DNA of 60,778 nt from a virus, in the IMG/VR virus record IMGVR_UViG_3300005529_000041, positions 1 to 60,778 of that record. The stretch is one strand, 5' to 3'. Positions 14,283 to 21,757 of the stretch are shown here, piece by piece. Position 1 is the stretch's first letter. Each line of letters begins with the position of its first letter. Position numbers and translations under genes: made by a program. Under the pieces are notes generated by a model. That model made no database searches. It was not told the origin of the DNA and saw nothing but the letters and a program-made list of their open reading frames with translations.

Positions 14283-14287
14283 AAACG

Positions 14288-14318
14288 GCAAACCCCGCCT
14301 TGCCAGGACGGGGTTTGC
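14288..14318 (+). terminator. Hairpin before the helicase gene
   Basis: GCAAACCCCG (14288-14297) and CGGGGTTTGC (14309-14318) form a perfect 10-bp stem with an 11-nt loop, 6 nt after the preceding stop. No T run follows. It could be an attenuator that separates dnaB expression from the upstream genes. Confidence 0.5.
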
Positions 14319-14377
14319 GATCTGCCCGAGGTTTGCGTTGGCGGCCGGTGGAACGGCCTAACCAGAAAGGTCAACAC

Positions 14378-15808
14378 ATGCAAAGATACACAATAGAGAG
14401 CGTGCCGTCAACAGCCGATCCACAAGTTGAGCCGGCGCGCGTTCCCTACAACCTCGATGCCGAGCAAGCGGTCCTCGGATGCCTGCTCGTTTGGAATGAT
14501 GCGTTCGAGGACGTTCCGTTCCTGCGCGCCGACCACTTCTACGACCCGCTGCACCAGGCGATTTATTCCAGCATCTATCGGACGGTGAAGGCAGGCCGAC
14601 TTGCTAACCCCGTAACGCTCGCTTCGGAGTTTGAGCACGCAGAGAAGGTCGATAGGACCACCACTGTCCCGCAATACCTTGGTATGCTCGGCATCCACGC
14701 GGTGGCTCGCAAGCATGTCACCGAATACGCGCAAAGCGTGGTGGATCTCGCCACCAGGCGAAGCATGGTCCTCATCGGCGAGGATATGCTGGAGGACGCA
14801 TGCCGGGCCTCCTATGACATCAGCCCACAGGTTCTGATCGAGGAGATCGAAGCGCGGCTTTCCTCGCTGGCGGAAGATGGTCGGCAAGAGCTTGAGCCAA
14901 CAAAGACATTCGCCCAAGCTGCAAACGCCTTCCTCGAGGACGCGCGGGCTACGGCAGACGGCAAGCGCACTGGGCTTTCCACTGGATTTGTCGATCTGGA
15001 CGCCAAGCTCGGCGGCCTGCAAAGCACCGACCTGATCGTCCTCGCCGGCCGCCCATCGATGGGCAAGACCGCGCTGGCGACCAACATCGCCTTCCATGTG
15101 GCTCGTTCGCAGGCTCCCGTGCACTTCTTCTCGCTGGAGATGTCCGACAAGCAGATCGCCGGCCGCATCTTAGGCGAAGAGATCGAGGTTTCAGCGGGGG
15201 TGTTCCGACGCTCATCAACCGGAGCGCGCAGTCACATTCAGAAGCTGGCAGAAGCCGTCAAAGACCTTGCCGACGTACCGCTCTATCTGGATGACGTGGG
15301 CGGCCCGACGATTGCTCAGCTTGTCGCCAGGGCGCGGCGCGTCAAGCGCCGGCACAAGATCGGCCTGATCGTGGTGGATTACCTGCAGCTCATGCAGGCT
15401 TCGCGCCGTCGCGAGAACCGCGTCCAGGATATCACCGAGATCACCACCGGCCTCAAGGCGCTGGCCAAGGAGCTCCACGTTCCCGTCATCGCCCTTTCGC
15501 AGCTCTCGCGCGAGGTCGAGAAGCGCGACAACAAACGCCCACAACTGTCGGATTTGCGTGAGTCCGGCTCGATTGAGCAGGACGCCGACGTTGTGCTCTT
15601 CGTCTATCGCGACGAGTACTATCTTGAGCGCAAAGAGCCTCAGATCGCGGATGCCGGATATGGCGATTGGCTCAGGCAAATGGAAGCTGCCCGCGGCAAA
15701 GCCACGGTCATTGTGGGCAAGCATCGTCATGGTGAACTCGGCTCGATCGATCTTTCCTTCACTGGCGAACTGACTAGGTTTGGCAATCTGGCGAGGGAGG
15801 CACGCTGA
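14378..15808 (+). CDS. dnaB: Replicative DNA helicase, DnaB family
   Basis: A 476-residue helicase with both domains. The N-terminal DnaB domain (NLDAEQAVLGCLLVWNDAFE) is followed by the RecA-like core with Walker A GRPSMGKT (residues 224-231), Walker B IGLIVVDYLQLM, and the motif LSQLSREVEKRDNKRPQLSD with ESGSIEQDADVV. Length is that of cellular DnaB, so it is complete. ATG 14378 has an AAAGG box 8 nt upstream. It would unwind phage DNA after loading by the neighbouring initiator. Confidence 0.96.
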   Translation: MQRYTIESVPSTADPQVEPARVPYNLDAEQAVLGCLLVWNDAFEDVPFLRADHFYDPLHQAIYSSIYRTVKAGRLANPVTLASEFEHAEKVDRTTTVPQYLGMLGIHAVARKHVTEYAQSVVDLATRRSMVLIGEDMLEDACRASYDISPQVLIEEIEARLSSLAEDGRQELEPTKTFAQAANAFLEDARATADGKRTGLSTGFVDLDAKLGGLQSTDLIVLAGRPSMGKTALATNIAFHVARSQAPVHFFSLEMSDKQIAGRILGEEIEVSAGVFRRSSTGARSHIQKLAEAVKDLADVPLYLDDVGGPTIAQLVARARRVKRRHKIGLIVVDYLQLMQASRRRENRVQDITEITTGLKALAKELHVPVIALSQLSREVEKRDNKRPQLSDLRESGSIEQDADVVLFVYRDEYYLERKEPQIADAGYGDWLRQMEAARGKATVIVGKHRHGELGSIDLSFTGELTRFGNLAREAR

Positions 15809-16029
15809 TGACCTTCCTTGTACTCGGCTACATCCCCGACAACGCCGATGATGATCGCGACGGAGTACATACGCCGCTGCGCTCCGATGGTCATTATTTC
15901 GACGAGGAATCCGCCGTTGGCGTCGCTGAACTGTGGCGGCGCAAGCGGCTAGACCCTCGCGAACGGATCGTTGTCGTCGAGATCGTGAACGATGATGCAG
16001 ACAGCGATGGAGGCGACAATGGCCTCTAA
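15808..16029 (+). CDS. Hypothetical acidic protein, 73 aa
   Basis: The ATG shares a base with the dnaB stop (TGATG). The product is acidic (IPDNADDDRDGVHTPL...). Acidic proteins of this size next to replication genes can be helicase partners or DNA mimics, but this is a guess from charge only. It overlaps the initiator gene by 11 bp. Confidence 0.55.
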   Translation: MTFLVLGYIPDNADDDRDGVHTPLRSDGHYFDEESAVGVAELWRRKRLDPRERIVVVEIVNDDADSDGGDNGL

Positions 16030-17161
16030 TCGCTGGGTAGCTATCGATCCCGACATTCTGACCCATCCCCTCGTTGGCGCCGGCCAGCCCGTCGCGCCAG
16101 CAGACCCGAGCCGCGGCGCCTATTCCCGGATGGAGGCATGGGTCTGGATCATCTGCAACGCATCTTTCGCGGACCATACCGTCACCAACCGCGGGCGGAA
16201 GATGACGCTGAAGCGGGGCGACCTGCTGGGCGCATGGGCTTTCCTGGCTCATACGTTCAACTGGAGCGCCAAAACGGTACGGGCTTGGGTAGACAGGCTG
16301 ATCGAGGACAACATGCTCCAGCGTCGCGCTATCGAAGGCCAGAAGGCCACGAGCGCAGACGCTGATGACGATACCCAGTTCTACGGCAACCAGGCGACAA
16401 TCCTGGCTGTGGTAAACTACTGGAGGTTTCAATTCGACGGCGATACTACTTGCGCCGACAACAAGGGCAACCAAAAGGGCAACCAGTTGGGCAACCAGTT
16501 GGGCAACCAGTCTGCCGAGCTAAGTGCCTCACAAATCGCAGATAAATACATCTTGCAGCCGCAACAAGGGCAACCAGTTGGGCAACCAGTTGGGCAACCA
16601 AAAGGGCAACACATAACAATAGATACTCTAACTACTGTAGAGTCTAATAACAGAGGTTTGTCCGAAGCGAGTTCGGACGAGAAGGCCAAAAAGCCGAAGC
16701 GGAAGCGGCGGGAAACGCCCTACTCGGAAGCCTTCGAGGTCTTCTGGGCCGGATATCCCGATATCACCAACAACTCGAAGCCTAGAGCATTCGAGCAATG
16801 GGAGCGGCTGGGCGAGCCCGACCAGAACGCCGCCGTTACCAGCCTTCCGGCTTTCAATGCCTACTGTCGGAAGAACCCCGACTATCGATGCGTGCACGCC
16901 GAGCGATATCTGCGCGATCGTCGCTGGGAAAGCCATCTGCAGTCGCAGAGTTCTGTGCCCTGGTGGAAGGACAGCAAGCAGATCGCCCAGCTTACGCGGG
17001 ATCGCTGGCTGACCGGCATATCGAAATACGCCAACGGCGTGTGGGATGTCGGAAAGCTTGGGCCGCCACCAGGTCACCCGGAGTGCATCGTTCCGCCAGA
17101 ACTCGTGGCCGAAATGAGGTTGGCGGAAATCTACAACGAGAAGGGACTGAGGCGGCAATGA
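16019..17161 (+). CDS. Replication initiator (lambda O-like) carrying the origin
   Basis: A 380-residue protein from ATG 16019 (GGAGG 6 nt upstream). The N-terminal winged-helix region (LLGAWAFLAHTFNWSAKTVR, then WVDRLIEDNMLQRR) resembles phage initiators. The C-terminal domain (TPYSEAFEVFWAGYPDITNN to CVHAERYLRDRRWE) is the conserved part of phage replication proteins. Between them lies a low-complexity linker encoded by two clusters of 12-bp repeats. It follows dnaB and is coupled to the next gene by ATGA. It probably binds its own coding repeats and loads DnaB. Confidence 0.8.
   Translation: MASNRWVAIDPDILTHPLVGAGQPVAPADPSRGAYSRMEAWVWIICNASFADHTVTNRGRKMTLKRGDLLGAWAFLAHTFNWSAKTVRAWVDRLIEDNMLQRRAIEGQKATSADADDDTQFYGNQATILAVVNYWRFQFDGDTTCADNKGNQKGNQLGNQLGNQSAELSASQIADKYILQPQQGQPVGQPVGQPKGQHITIDTLTTVESNNRGLSEASSDEKAKKPKRKRRETPYSEAFEVFWAGYPDITNNSKPRAFEQWERLGEPDQNAAVTSLPAFNAYCRKNPDYRCVHAERYLRDRRWESHLQSQSSVPWWKDSKQIAQLTRDRWLTGISKYANGVWDVGKLGPPPGHPECIVPPELVAEMRLAEIYNEKGLRRQ
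16465..16655. other. ori: Probable replication origin: two iteron clusters plus AT-rich DNA
   Basis: Cluster 1 has four 12-bp units of GGGCAACCAGTT (variants end AAAA and AGTC) at 16465-16512. Cluster 2 has three units at 16568-16603 and a partial one to 16610. The two clusters are in different translation frames (GNQL versus GQPV repeats), so it is the DNA repeat that is conserved. An AT-rich stretch (16611-16655) follows, with an ACTCTA/TAGAGT inverted repeat at 16625-16643. This is the layout of lambda ori inside gene O. Confidence 0.75.
16660..16678. repeat. Inverted repeat bordering the origin
   Basis: GTCCGAA (16660-16666) and TTCGGAC (16672-16678) flank GCGAG. The hairpin lies just after the AT-rich segment and inside the initiator gene. 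It could bound the unwinding region. Confidence 0.4.
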
Positions 17162-17280
17162 TCGAGCTTCAAGAGCGAGAGCTGCTGGCCGATCTCTCCC
17201 GCGCATTGGAGACCGGCAGGAACGTCGAAGACGCAAGGCAAGCGCTGCGCGCCTTCTATTCGCAACTCGGCATGTACTGA
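17158..17280 (+). CDS. 40-aa helical protein
   Basis: The ATG overlaps the initiator stop (ATGA). The product (MIELQERELLADLSRALETG and 20 more residues) is predicted to be two helices. Function unknown; it may be an accessory of the initiator. Confidence 0.5.
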   Translation: MIELQERELLADLSRALETGRNVEDARQALRAFYSQLGMY

Positions 17281-17289
17281 GAGGCGGGA

Positions 17290-17490
17290 ATGACCATTGA
17301 GCACCATGACAATCGGCCAGCATTTGCAAAGTTTCTCTGGCGCGATACGACGCAAGAGCACTGGGCGTATTCCCTAGCGGTGGACGCGCTTGTCATGGCG
17401 GCGTGGTGGGGCAGCGTCGCTGCGGTCGCCTACGTGACGCGAGCATCGTGGATACACATGCTCGTCGGCGCCGTTTGCAGTCAATCGTGA
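17290..17490 (+). CDS. Small membrane protein, 66 aa
   Basis: A GAGGCGGGA box precedes ATG 17290. A hydrophobic segment at residues 28-50 (YSLAVDALVMAAWWGSVAAV) follows a soluble N-terminus. Unknown role. Confidence 0.55.
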   Translation: MTIEHHDNRPAFAKFLWRDTTQEHWAYSLAVDALVMAAWWGSVAAVAYVTRASWIHMLVGAVCSQS

Positions 17491-17501
17491 GGAGAGCAAG
17501 C

Positions 17502-17717
17502 ATGATCCCCCCATCCAACCTAGCAGAACGCGAAGAGGCGGCGAGGCTGTGGGAGGCCTGGCAGAAGGCTGAGGCGGCCCTGCAAGATGCTTCGCCGATG
17601 CTATCGGATGAAGATTACACCAAGCTGTGCAAGGCCGCCGTTGACGCCTGGGAAGCATTCAACAACCACCCACTCGCCGAAGAGTTGGAGCCAATCCTGC
17701 CGGAGGCAGCCGAATGA
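17502..17717 (+). CDS. Hypothetical helical protein, 71 aa
   Basis: ATG 17502 has GAGGAGAG upstream. The sequence is alanine- and glutamate-rich (NLAEREEAARLWEAWQKAEA), consistent with a helical bundle. It overlaps the next gene as ATGA. Confidence 0.55.
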   Translation: MIPPSNLAEREEAARLWEAWQKAEAALQDASPMLSDEDYTKLCKAAVDAWEAFNNHPLAEELEPILPEAAE

Positions 17718-17803
17718 ACGTCCGCATCATCACGTGGGCGTCAATGGTCATTGTCCCGCTGTCGGCAATCGTTGCCGCAGCGCTGATCGCCTTCACGAGT
17801 TAG
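17714..17803 (+). CDS. 29-aa single-pass membrane peptide
   Basis: The whole product is one hydrophobic helix (ITWASMVIVPLSAIVAAALI). Its ATG overlaps the previous stop. It is not in the lysis region, so a holin role is unlikely. Confidence 0.5.
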   Translation: MNVRIITWASMVIVPLSAIVAAALIAFTS

Positions 17804-17856
17804 TTGCGTCTCGCAGTGCGTTCCAAGTCCTTAACACAACAGCGGAGACGCAAGCC

Positions 17857-18540
17857 ATGAAAGCGCGAATTGTAGCCTACATGCAGAAGCATCGCCGAGG
17901 GTTCATCATGCTCGCGGCATTGGCTGGGGCGATGGCCATCGTCACGGTGGTCGGCACCAGCAAGTCGCACGCAGGGACGAGCTGGACCGGCTGTGGTGCT
18001 GGCGTGCACGGCGGCCTGATGGAAGGCGCCGTCAACCAGGGCCCGATCGACATCGGCTCGAGCGGCCAGACGGCTGGCGTGAGCGTGTTCTGCGACTATC
18101 AGATGGCGGCGCTCGTTGCCGGCCTGTTCGTGGATGCCGATCGCGTGTGGGGCGATCTGCATACCCTCGGCGCCAACTACGATCTGAGCGTCGGCGGCCG
18201 GCTCGGCATCCTGCCATCGCAGAACGCTCTCATCTACGGCCACAGCGAATGGACCCGCTTCTACACGACGGGGTTCCTCAACCAGGACGTTGACGCTTGG
18301 GGCGTCGGCGGCGGCATCGAGGTCAAGATTAAGGGCACGCCGGCCAGCGTCGATCTGCGCTACACCCACCAGTTCGTGGACAACAAGAACATCGCTCCCG
18401 GCGCTGACATTCGAGGCGACCAGATCCGCCTCGGCGTGAACTTCAAGATCGGCCCCAACCTGCAGCCGCAAATCTTCGACGACAGCCCGGAGCCTGTCCC
18501 GGCCTGCGATCCGAAGCTCGCCAACTGCAAGAAGCGGTAA
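17857..18540 (+). CDS. Outer-membrane beta-barrel protein
   Basis: A 227-residue protein with an N-terminal export signal: basic MKARIVAYMQKHRRG, a hydrophobic core, and a likely cut after SHA at residue 39. The mature part is an 8-strand-type barrel (VHGGLMEGAVN, YDLSVGGRLGIL, GVGGGIEVKIKGTPASVDLR, DQIRLGVNFKIG), as in OmpW/Opacity-like porins of Rhizobiales. The end CDPKLANCKK has two cysteines. It has its own leader after a 50-bp gap. A phage barrel may alter the host surface, for example excluding other phages. Confidence 0.8.
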   Translation: MKARIVAYMQKHRRGFIMLAALAGAMAIVTVVGTSKSHAGTSWTGCGAGVHGGLMEGAVNQGPIDIGSSGQTAGVSVFCDYQMAALVAGLFVDADRVWGDLHTLGANYDLSVGGRLGILPSQNALIYGHSEWTRFYTTGFLNQDVDAWGVGGGIEVKIKGTPASVDLRYTHQFVDNKNIAPGADIRGDQIRLGVNFKIGPNLQPQIFDDSPEPVPACDPKLANCKKR

Positions 18541-18690
18541 CACCCATCCCGGCGTCGGAACCCCTGAACCTTGTCAGAGCTCGCCATCTCCACGGCGTGG
18601 TGTCTTCCTCCCAAAGGGCTCCAAGGCTTAGAGGCACGTCAGAGCGTAGGCTGTTCCGGCGCCGGGTCAATTTCTGAAGGTTTCGCAGCA
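18541..18690. other. Gene-free gap
   Basis: 150 bp with no convincing ORF, promoter or strong hairpin seen. Confidence 0.4.
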
Positions 18691-18930
18691 ATGAGAATGT
18701 CCGACGCCAAGATCGCCCAGCTTGAGAAGCAGCTCGCCGACACCGACAAGCTCGCCGTCTACCAGGACACCAGGATCAAGTACCTGGAGGCGAAGCTAGC
18801 AAGAAAGGTCGGCGGCTACGTTCTGCATCGCGACGACATCACCGAGCTGGCCGCCATCTTTGACGAAACCAAAAGCATGAGGCTGGAAAGGTTCCTGGAT
18901 GAGCTGGAGCCGAGATGGAGGACGGAATGA
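18691..18930 (+). CDS. Coiled-coil protein, 79 aa
   Basis: ATG 18691 with GAAGG 10 nt upstream. Residues 3-40 form a coiled coil (KIAQLEKQLADTDKLAVYQD). A short folded tail follows (DDITELAAIFDETKSMRLER). It overlaps the next gene as ATGA. The family is not recognised. Confidence 0.6.
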   Translation: MRMSDAKIAQLEKQLADTDKLAVYQDTRIKYLEAKLARKVGGYVLHRDDITELAAIFDETKSMRLERFLDELEPRWRTE

Positions 18931-19535
18931 GCAACATTCTTCCGACGTTGCGCTATCTGTGGTTGACGATCCGCCACAAGACGTTTGTCTTCCGCGCCGG
19001 CCTTAAGACGCGCGCTCCGTTGTGGCGCTTGATTATCCATGATTGGAGCAAGTTCACGCCCGCCGAGGCGCCGCACTACGGGCGGCAGTTCTTTGGTTCG
19101 AAGGATGATCCTGACGGTTTCGCCCGCGCGTGGCTGCATCACCAGAACGTCAACCCGCACCACTGGGAATACTGGATCAGCCGCACCGGCCATGATCGCG
19201 CCTCGCATCTCAAGGGCGCTCTGCGCATGCCGATGTGGGCCGTGCGCGAGATGGTGGCCGACTGGATGGGAGCCTCGCGTGCTTACGGCGGCGAATGGCC
19301 GCGCGACTGGCAGTCGTGGGAGTGGTTGCAGGACAATCTTCGCAGCAAGGTGCTTCCGCGCGTGCACCCTGAGACGCGACAGGACATCCTCGACGTTCTG
19401 AGTGGCGTGCTTGGCACCTGCCGGTCGTGCCACGGCAACGGATACGCGACCACGGCAGGCGGCTCGTTCATTTACGAGCTGGATTGCCCCGACTGCATCG
19501 GCGAACCAGCATTGAAAAGAGAGGCCGTAGCATGA
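18927..19535 (+). CDS. DUF5662-family phage protein
   Basis: A 202-residue protein. The pattern HKTFVFRAGLKTRAPLWRLI, HDWSKFTPAEAPHYGRQFF, LHHQNVNPHHWEYW and MPMWAVREMVADWMGASRAY fits DUF5662, a histidine- and aspartate-rich helical family in phages that looks like a metal-dependent phosphohydrolase. A C-terminal zinc ribbon (CRSCHGNGY with CPDC) is added. GGAGG precedes ATG 18927. The substrate is unknown. Confidence 0.8.
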   Translation: MSNILPTLRYLWLTIRHKTFVFRAGLKTRAPLWRLIIHDWSKFTPAEAPHYGRQFFGSKDDPDGFARAWLHHQNVNPHHWEYWISRTGHDRASHLKGALRMPMWAVREMVADWMGASRAYGGEWPRDWQSWEWLQDNLRSKVLPRVHPETRQDILDVLSGVLGTCRSCHGNGYATTAGGSFIYELDCPDCIGEPALKREAVA

Positions 19536-19729
19536 AGCGCCCCAGCACCATCGAAGTCCTGCGCCGCCAGCTCAACACCGCCCGCCAGCGCATCCAGTAC
19601 CTCGAGGCCCAGCTCGACCATGCCCTAATCAAGCTGGAGGCCATCGAGGAGGAATCCCGCATCAAGGCGCAGACCGAGCACGCGCTTGCGCGTCGTCGCT
19701 CTTATGGAAACGGATACCTTGCGTCATGA
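19532..19729 (+). CDS. Coiled-coil protein, 65 aa
   Basis: ATG 19532 overlaps the previous stop. Most of the product is one coiled coil (TARQRIQYLEAQLDHALIKL). It is coupled downstream by ATGA. Unknown function. Confidence 0.55.
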   Translation: MKRPSTIEVLRRQLNTARQRIQYLEAQLDHALIKLEAIEEESRIKAQTEHALARRRSYGNGYLAS

Positions 19730-20265
19730 GAACCACCCTGATCACCCTAGCCCTGATCGTCGCCCCATTCAGCGTGGCGATGGGCCAGCCTGAATCCCAA
19801 TACTGGGCCACCCACAGGCGCTGCTATCGCCACGTCGATAGCTGGGGAGCTGTATCGTATCCATGTGTGAGATGGAGATCTCCGGTCAGGTACTACGCGC
19901 CGCCGCGACGGGACTGGGATGAGGAGCGATGGGAGCGCAGAGACCCAGCCCTCGAGCGAGGGGAGCATTGCAAGGGTTCTCCCGTCCGCGTCGTCGGCGA
20001 GCTCCACGTCACCAAGGAGGGCGCCCTCAACGCCGCCGTCCGGCAGTGGCAGGCAACCGTTCGCTATGACGAAGGCGAAAAGTTCATGGATATCGAGAAC
20101 GCACGCGGCTATCGCTGGCGTTGTGATCGAGCGTCCACGAATGAAACCACGCTCGGCAAGATCGGCGAGACGGTTGGCGCCGGCAGCGGCTTTCAGAAAC
20201 GCTGTGTAGTGCTGGCTACTCCATGTCGGATGCCCGTGCTGCGCGGAGACAGGGACGAGCGATGA
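19726..20265 (+). CDS. Secreted or periplasmic protein, 179 aa
   Basis: An N-terminal signal peptide (RTTLITLALIVAPFSVAMGQ) with cleavage likely near residue 20-24. The exported part is rich in Arg, Tyr and Trp, with four or more cysteines, and contains a middle domain (VRVVGELHVTKEGALNAAVR). Not recognised. It may act in the periplasm, for instance in superinfection exclusion. Confidence 0.6.
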   Translation: MRTTLITLALIVAPFSVAMGQPESQYWATHRRCYRHVDSWGAVSYPCVRWRSPVRYYAPPRRDWDEERWERRDPALERGEHCKGSPVRVVGELHVTKEGALNAAVRQWQATVRYDEGEKFMDIENARGYRWRCDRASTNETTLGKIGETVGAGSGFQKRCVVLATPCRMPVLRGDRDER

Positions 20266-21260
20266 GCCGCCGCAAGTCCAAGAAACCGACCGTTTCCTCT
20301 TTCGCCATCCTGAAGGCGGCGCTCCGCTCCTATTGGGAAGGCGATAAAGGCTATGACGCGGCCGACAACTCCCGCAAGTGCTACGATCTCGCCATCGAAA
20401 CGATGCGGGAAAGGCTGGAGTCGTTTCGGCGAGAGGATATCGGCCCACATAGGCTATACCTGGGGGACTGCAGGAAGATTGCCCCGCTGCTTCCGCAGGT
20501 CGATATGATCTTTACCGACCCTCCTTATGGCCATAATAACAACAACGACGGGGATTTGATCCACAATTGGGAGCGCGCCCTAGCGCGGCCTCTCGATTGT
20601 GGATCAAATCCCCGTCCAATCGCCAATGATGGGGCAGAGGAAGCGCAGGCTCTCGCGAATTGGCTCTTTGAGGCGGCGCCCAAGCTGCTAGCCCAGGGAG
20701 GCTGCTGCTGCTGCTGCGGCGGCGGCGGCGGCCCCGATCCGCAGTTTGCACGTTGGTCGCTGGAGATGGACCGCCATCTGGACTTCAAGCAGATGGTCGT
20801 ATGGGACAAGGGCCCGATGGGCATGGGCTGGCATTACCGCCGGTCCTACGAGACTGTGCTTGTGGGCCAGAAGCGCGGCGGCGCATGCAAATGGTACGAC
20901 GAAACGGACAGGATCGAGAATGTCATCCGGCCCGGATACCTCGGCATCCGCAAAGTTATCCCACAGGCGAGGGATCATCCAACTCCCAAGCCGCCCGAGC
21001 TGGCGCGGCACTTCATCCGCTTGCACACGAAGCCCAGAGAGTTAGTGCTTGATCCATTCACGGGAGGCGGTTCAACGGGCGTTGCCGCCGTTCTTGAGGG
21101 GCGCCGTTTCGTCGGCATTGAGATCGATCCGCAATGGTTCGATCTGGCCTGCCGCCGCATCGAAGAAGTCACCAAGCAATCCGATCTCTTCATAGAGCCA
21201 CCAAAGGATGAGCCGTCCCCGCAGCAGCTTGGCCTACTGGAGGTCGCCGAGAATGGCTAG
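20262..21260 (+). CDS. DNA adenine-N6 methyltransferase, beta class
   Basis: A 332-residue methyltransferase. Motif IV DPPYG is at residues 86-90, and motif I (DPFTGGGSTG, 264-273, with GRRFVGIEIDP) comes later, the order of the beta class that includes CcrM. An unusual run of five Cys and five Gly (residues 148-157) lies near the middle. I recall similar Cys-Gly runs in related phage enzymes. A 21-bp perfect DNA inverted repeat lies in the segment after DPPY. It starts by ATGA overlap. Target sequence unknown; protection from restriction or interplay with the phage GcrA are both plausible. Confidence 0.9.
   Translation: MSRRKSKKPTVSSFAILKAALRSYWEGDKGYDAADNSRKCYDLAIETMRERLESFRREDIGPHRLYLGDCRKIAPLLPQVDMIFTDPPYGHNNNNDGDLIHNWERALARPLDCGSNPRPIANDGAEEAQALANWLFEAAPKLLAQGGCCCCCGGGGGPDPQFARWSLEMDRHLDFKQMVVWDKGPMGMGWHYRRSYETVLVGQKRGGACKWYDETDRIENVIRPGYLGIRKVIPQARDHPTPKPPELARHFIRLHTKPRELVLDPFTGGGSTGVAAVLEGRRFVGIEIDPQWFDLACRRIEEVTKQSDLFIEPPKDEPSPQQLGLLEVAENG
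20547..20616. repeat. 21-bp perfect inverted repeat inside the methyltransferase gene
   Basis: The arm at 20547-20567 (GACGGGGATTTGATCCACAA plus T) is the exact reverse complement of 20596-20616. The loop is 28 nt and GC-rich. Both arms contain GATC. Because of the palindrome, the minus strand also encodes a DGDLIHN-like peptide here. Confidence 0.9.
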
Positions 21261-21621
21261 ACGCAAGCGCCAGCAAGGACCATCGCCAGAAGAGCTGGAG
21301 GCCAAAGCCGACGCCATCCTGGCGCAGGCCGACCGCGACATGATCAAGGCAATGGCTGAGAACGTCCAAGCTCTCTGCGACGGCTTCGCTCAACTGAAGC
21401 TGCCCAGCAATGACCCGGAATACCTCAAGACCCTGCAGACCAGCGAGGCCCGCAGGAATGCCATCGCCAACCAGATCGCCACCGTCCACGTCGTCCCCGA
21501 TGGCGGTGAGACCTGGATCGGCGTCAGCATCAACAACAGGCGCGACCATGCCGCAGCATTAGAGGTTGCCCGCCAGATGGGCGAGCACTTCGAGGCGAAG
21601 GTGATCACCCATGAGGCTTAG
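21253..21621 (+). CDS. Hypothetical protein, 122 aa
   Basis: ATG 21253 overlaps the methyltransferase stop by 8 bp. The N-terminal half is helical (EELEAKADAILAQADRDMIK). The C-terminal half is a small alpha/beta unit (VVPDGGETWIGVSINNRRDH). The family is not recognised. Confidence 0.55.
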   Translation: MARRKRQQGPSPEELEAKADAILAQADRDMIKAMAENVQALCDGFAQLKLPSNDPEYLKTLQTSEARRNAIANQIATVHVVPDGGETWIGVSINNRRDHAAALEVARQMGEHFEAKVITHEA

Positions 21622-21757
21622 CGGCATCTACATCAAGGGCTGGAAGATCGACAAGGACGGCAACTTTGTCCCCAATCGGAAGCGCCTCGACGTGTCCACG
21701 CGTCTCAAGCAGAAGAACTCTAAGCGCGTGCGCGTCGTCAAACGCAGGACTGCATGA
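21611..21757 (+). CDS. Basic 48-aa protein
   Basis: ATG 21611 lies in the end of the preceding gene. The product (MRLSGIYIKGWKIDKDGNFV...) has a beta-like start and a very basic C-terminus (KQKNSKRVRVVKRRT), suggesting RNA or DNA binding. It overlaps the NusG-like gene by 4 bp and may work with it. Confidence 0.6.
   Translation: MRLSGIYIKGWKIDKDGNFVPNRKRLDVSTRLKQKNSKRVRVVKRRTA

Noticed and set aside
13203-14291. 362-codon minus-strand frame opposite the membrane/HTH gene
   Set aside because: Shadow of a high-GC gene; no ribosome-binding site and no recognisable motif, while the plus strand shows membrane helices and an HTH.
15215-16474. 419-codon minus-strand frame opposite dnaB and the initiator
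   Set aside because: dnaB is certain on the plus strand; the minus frame has shadow composition.
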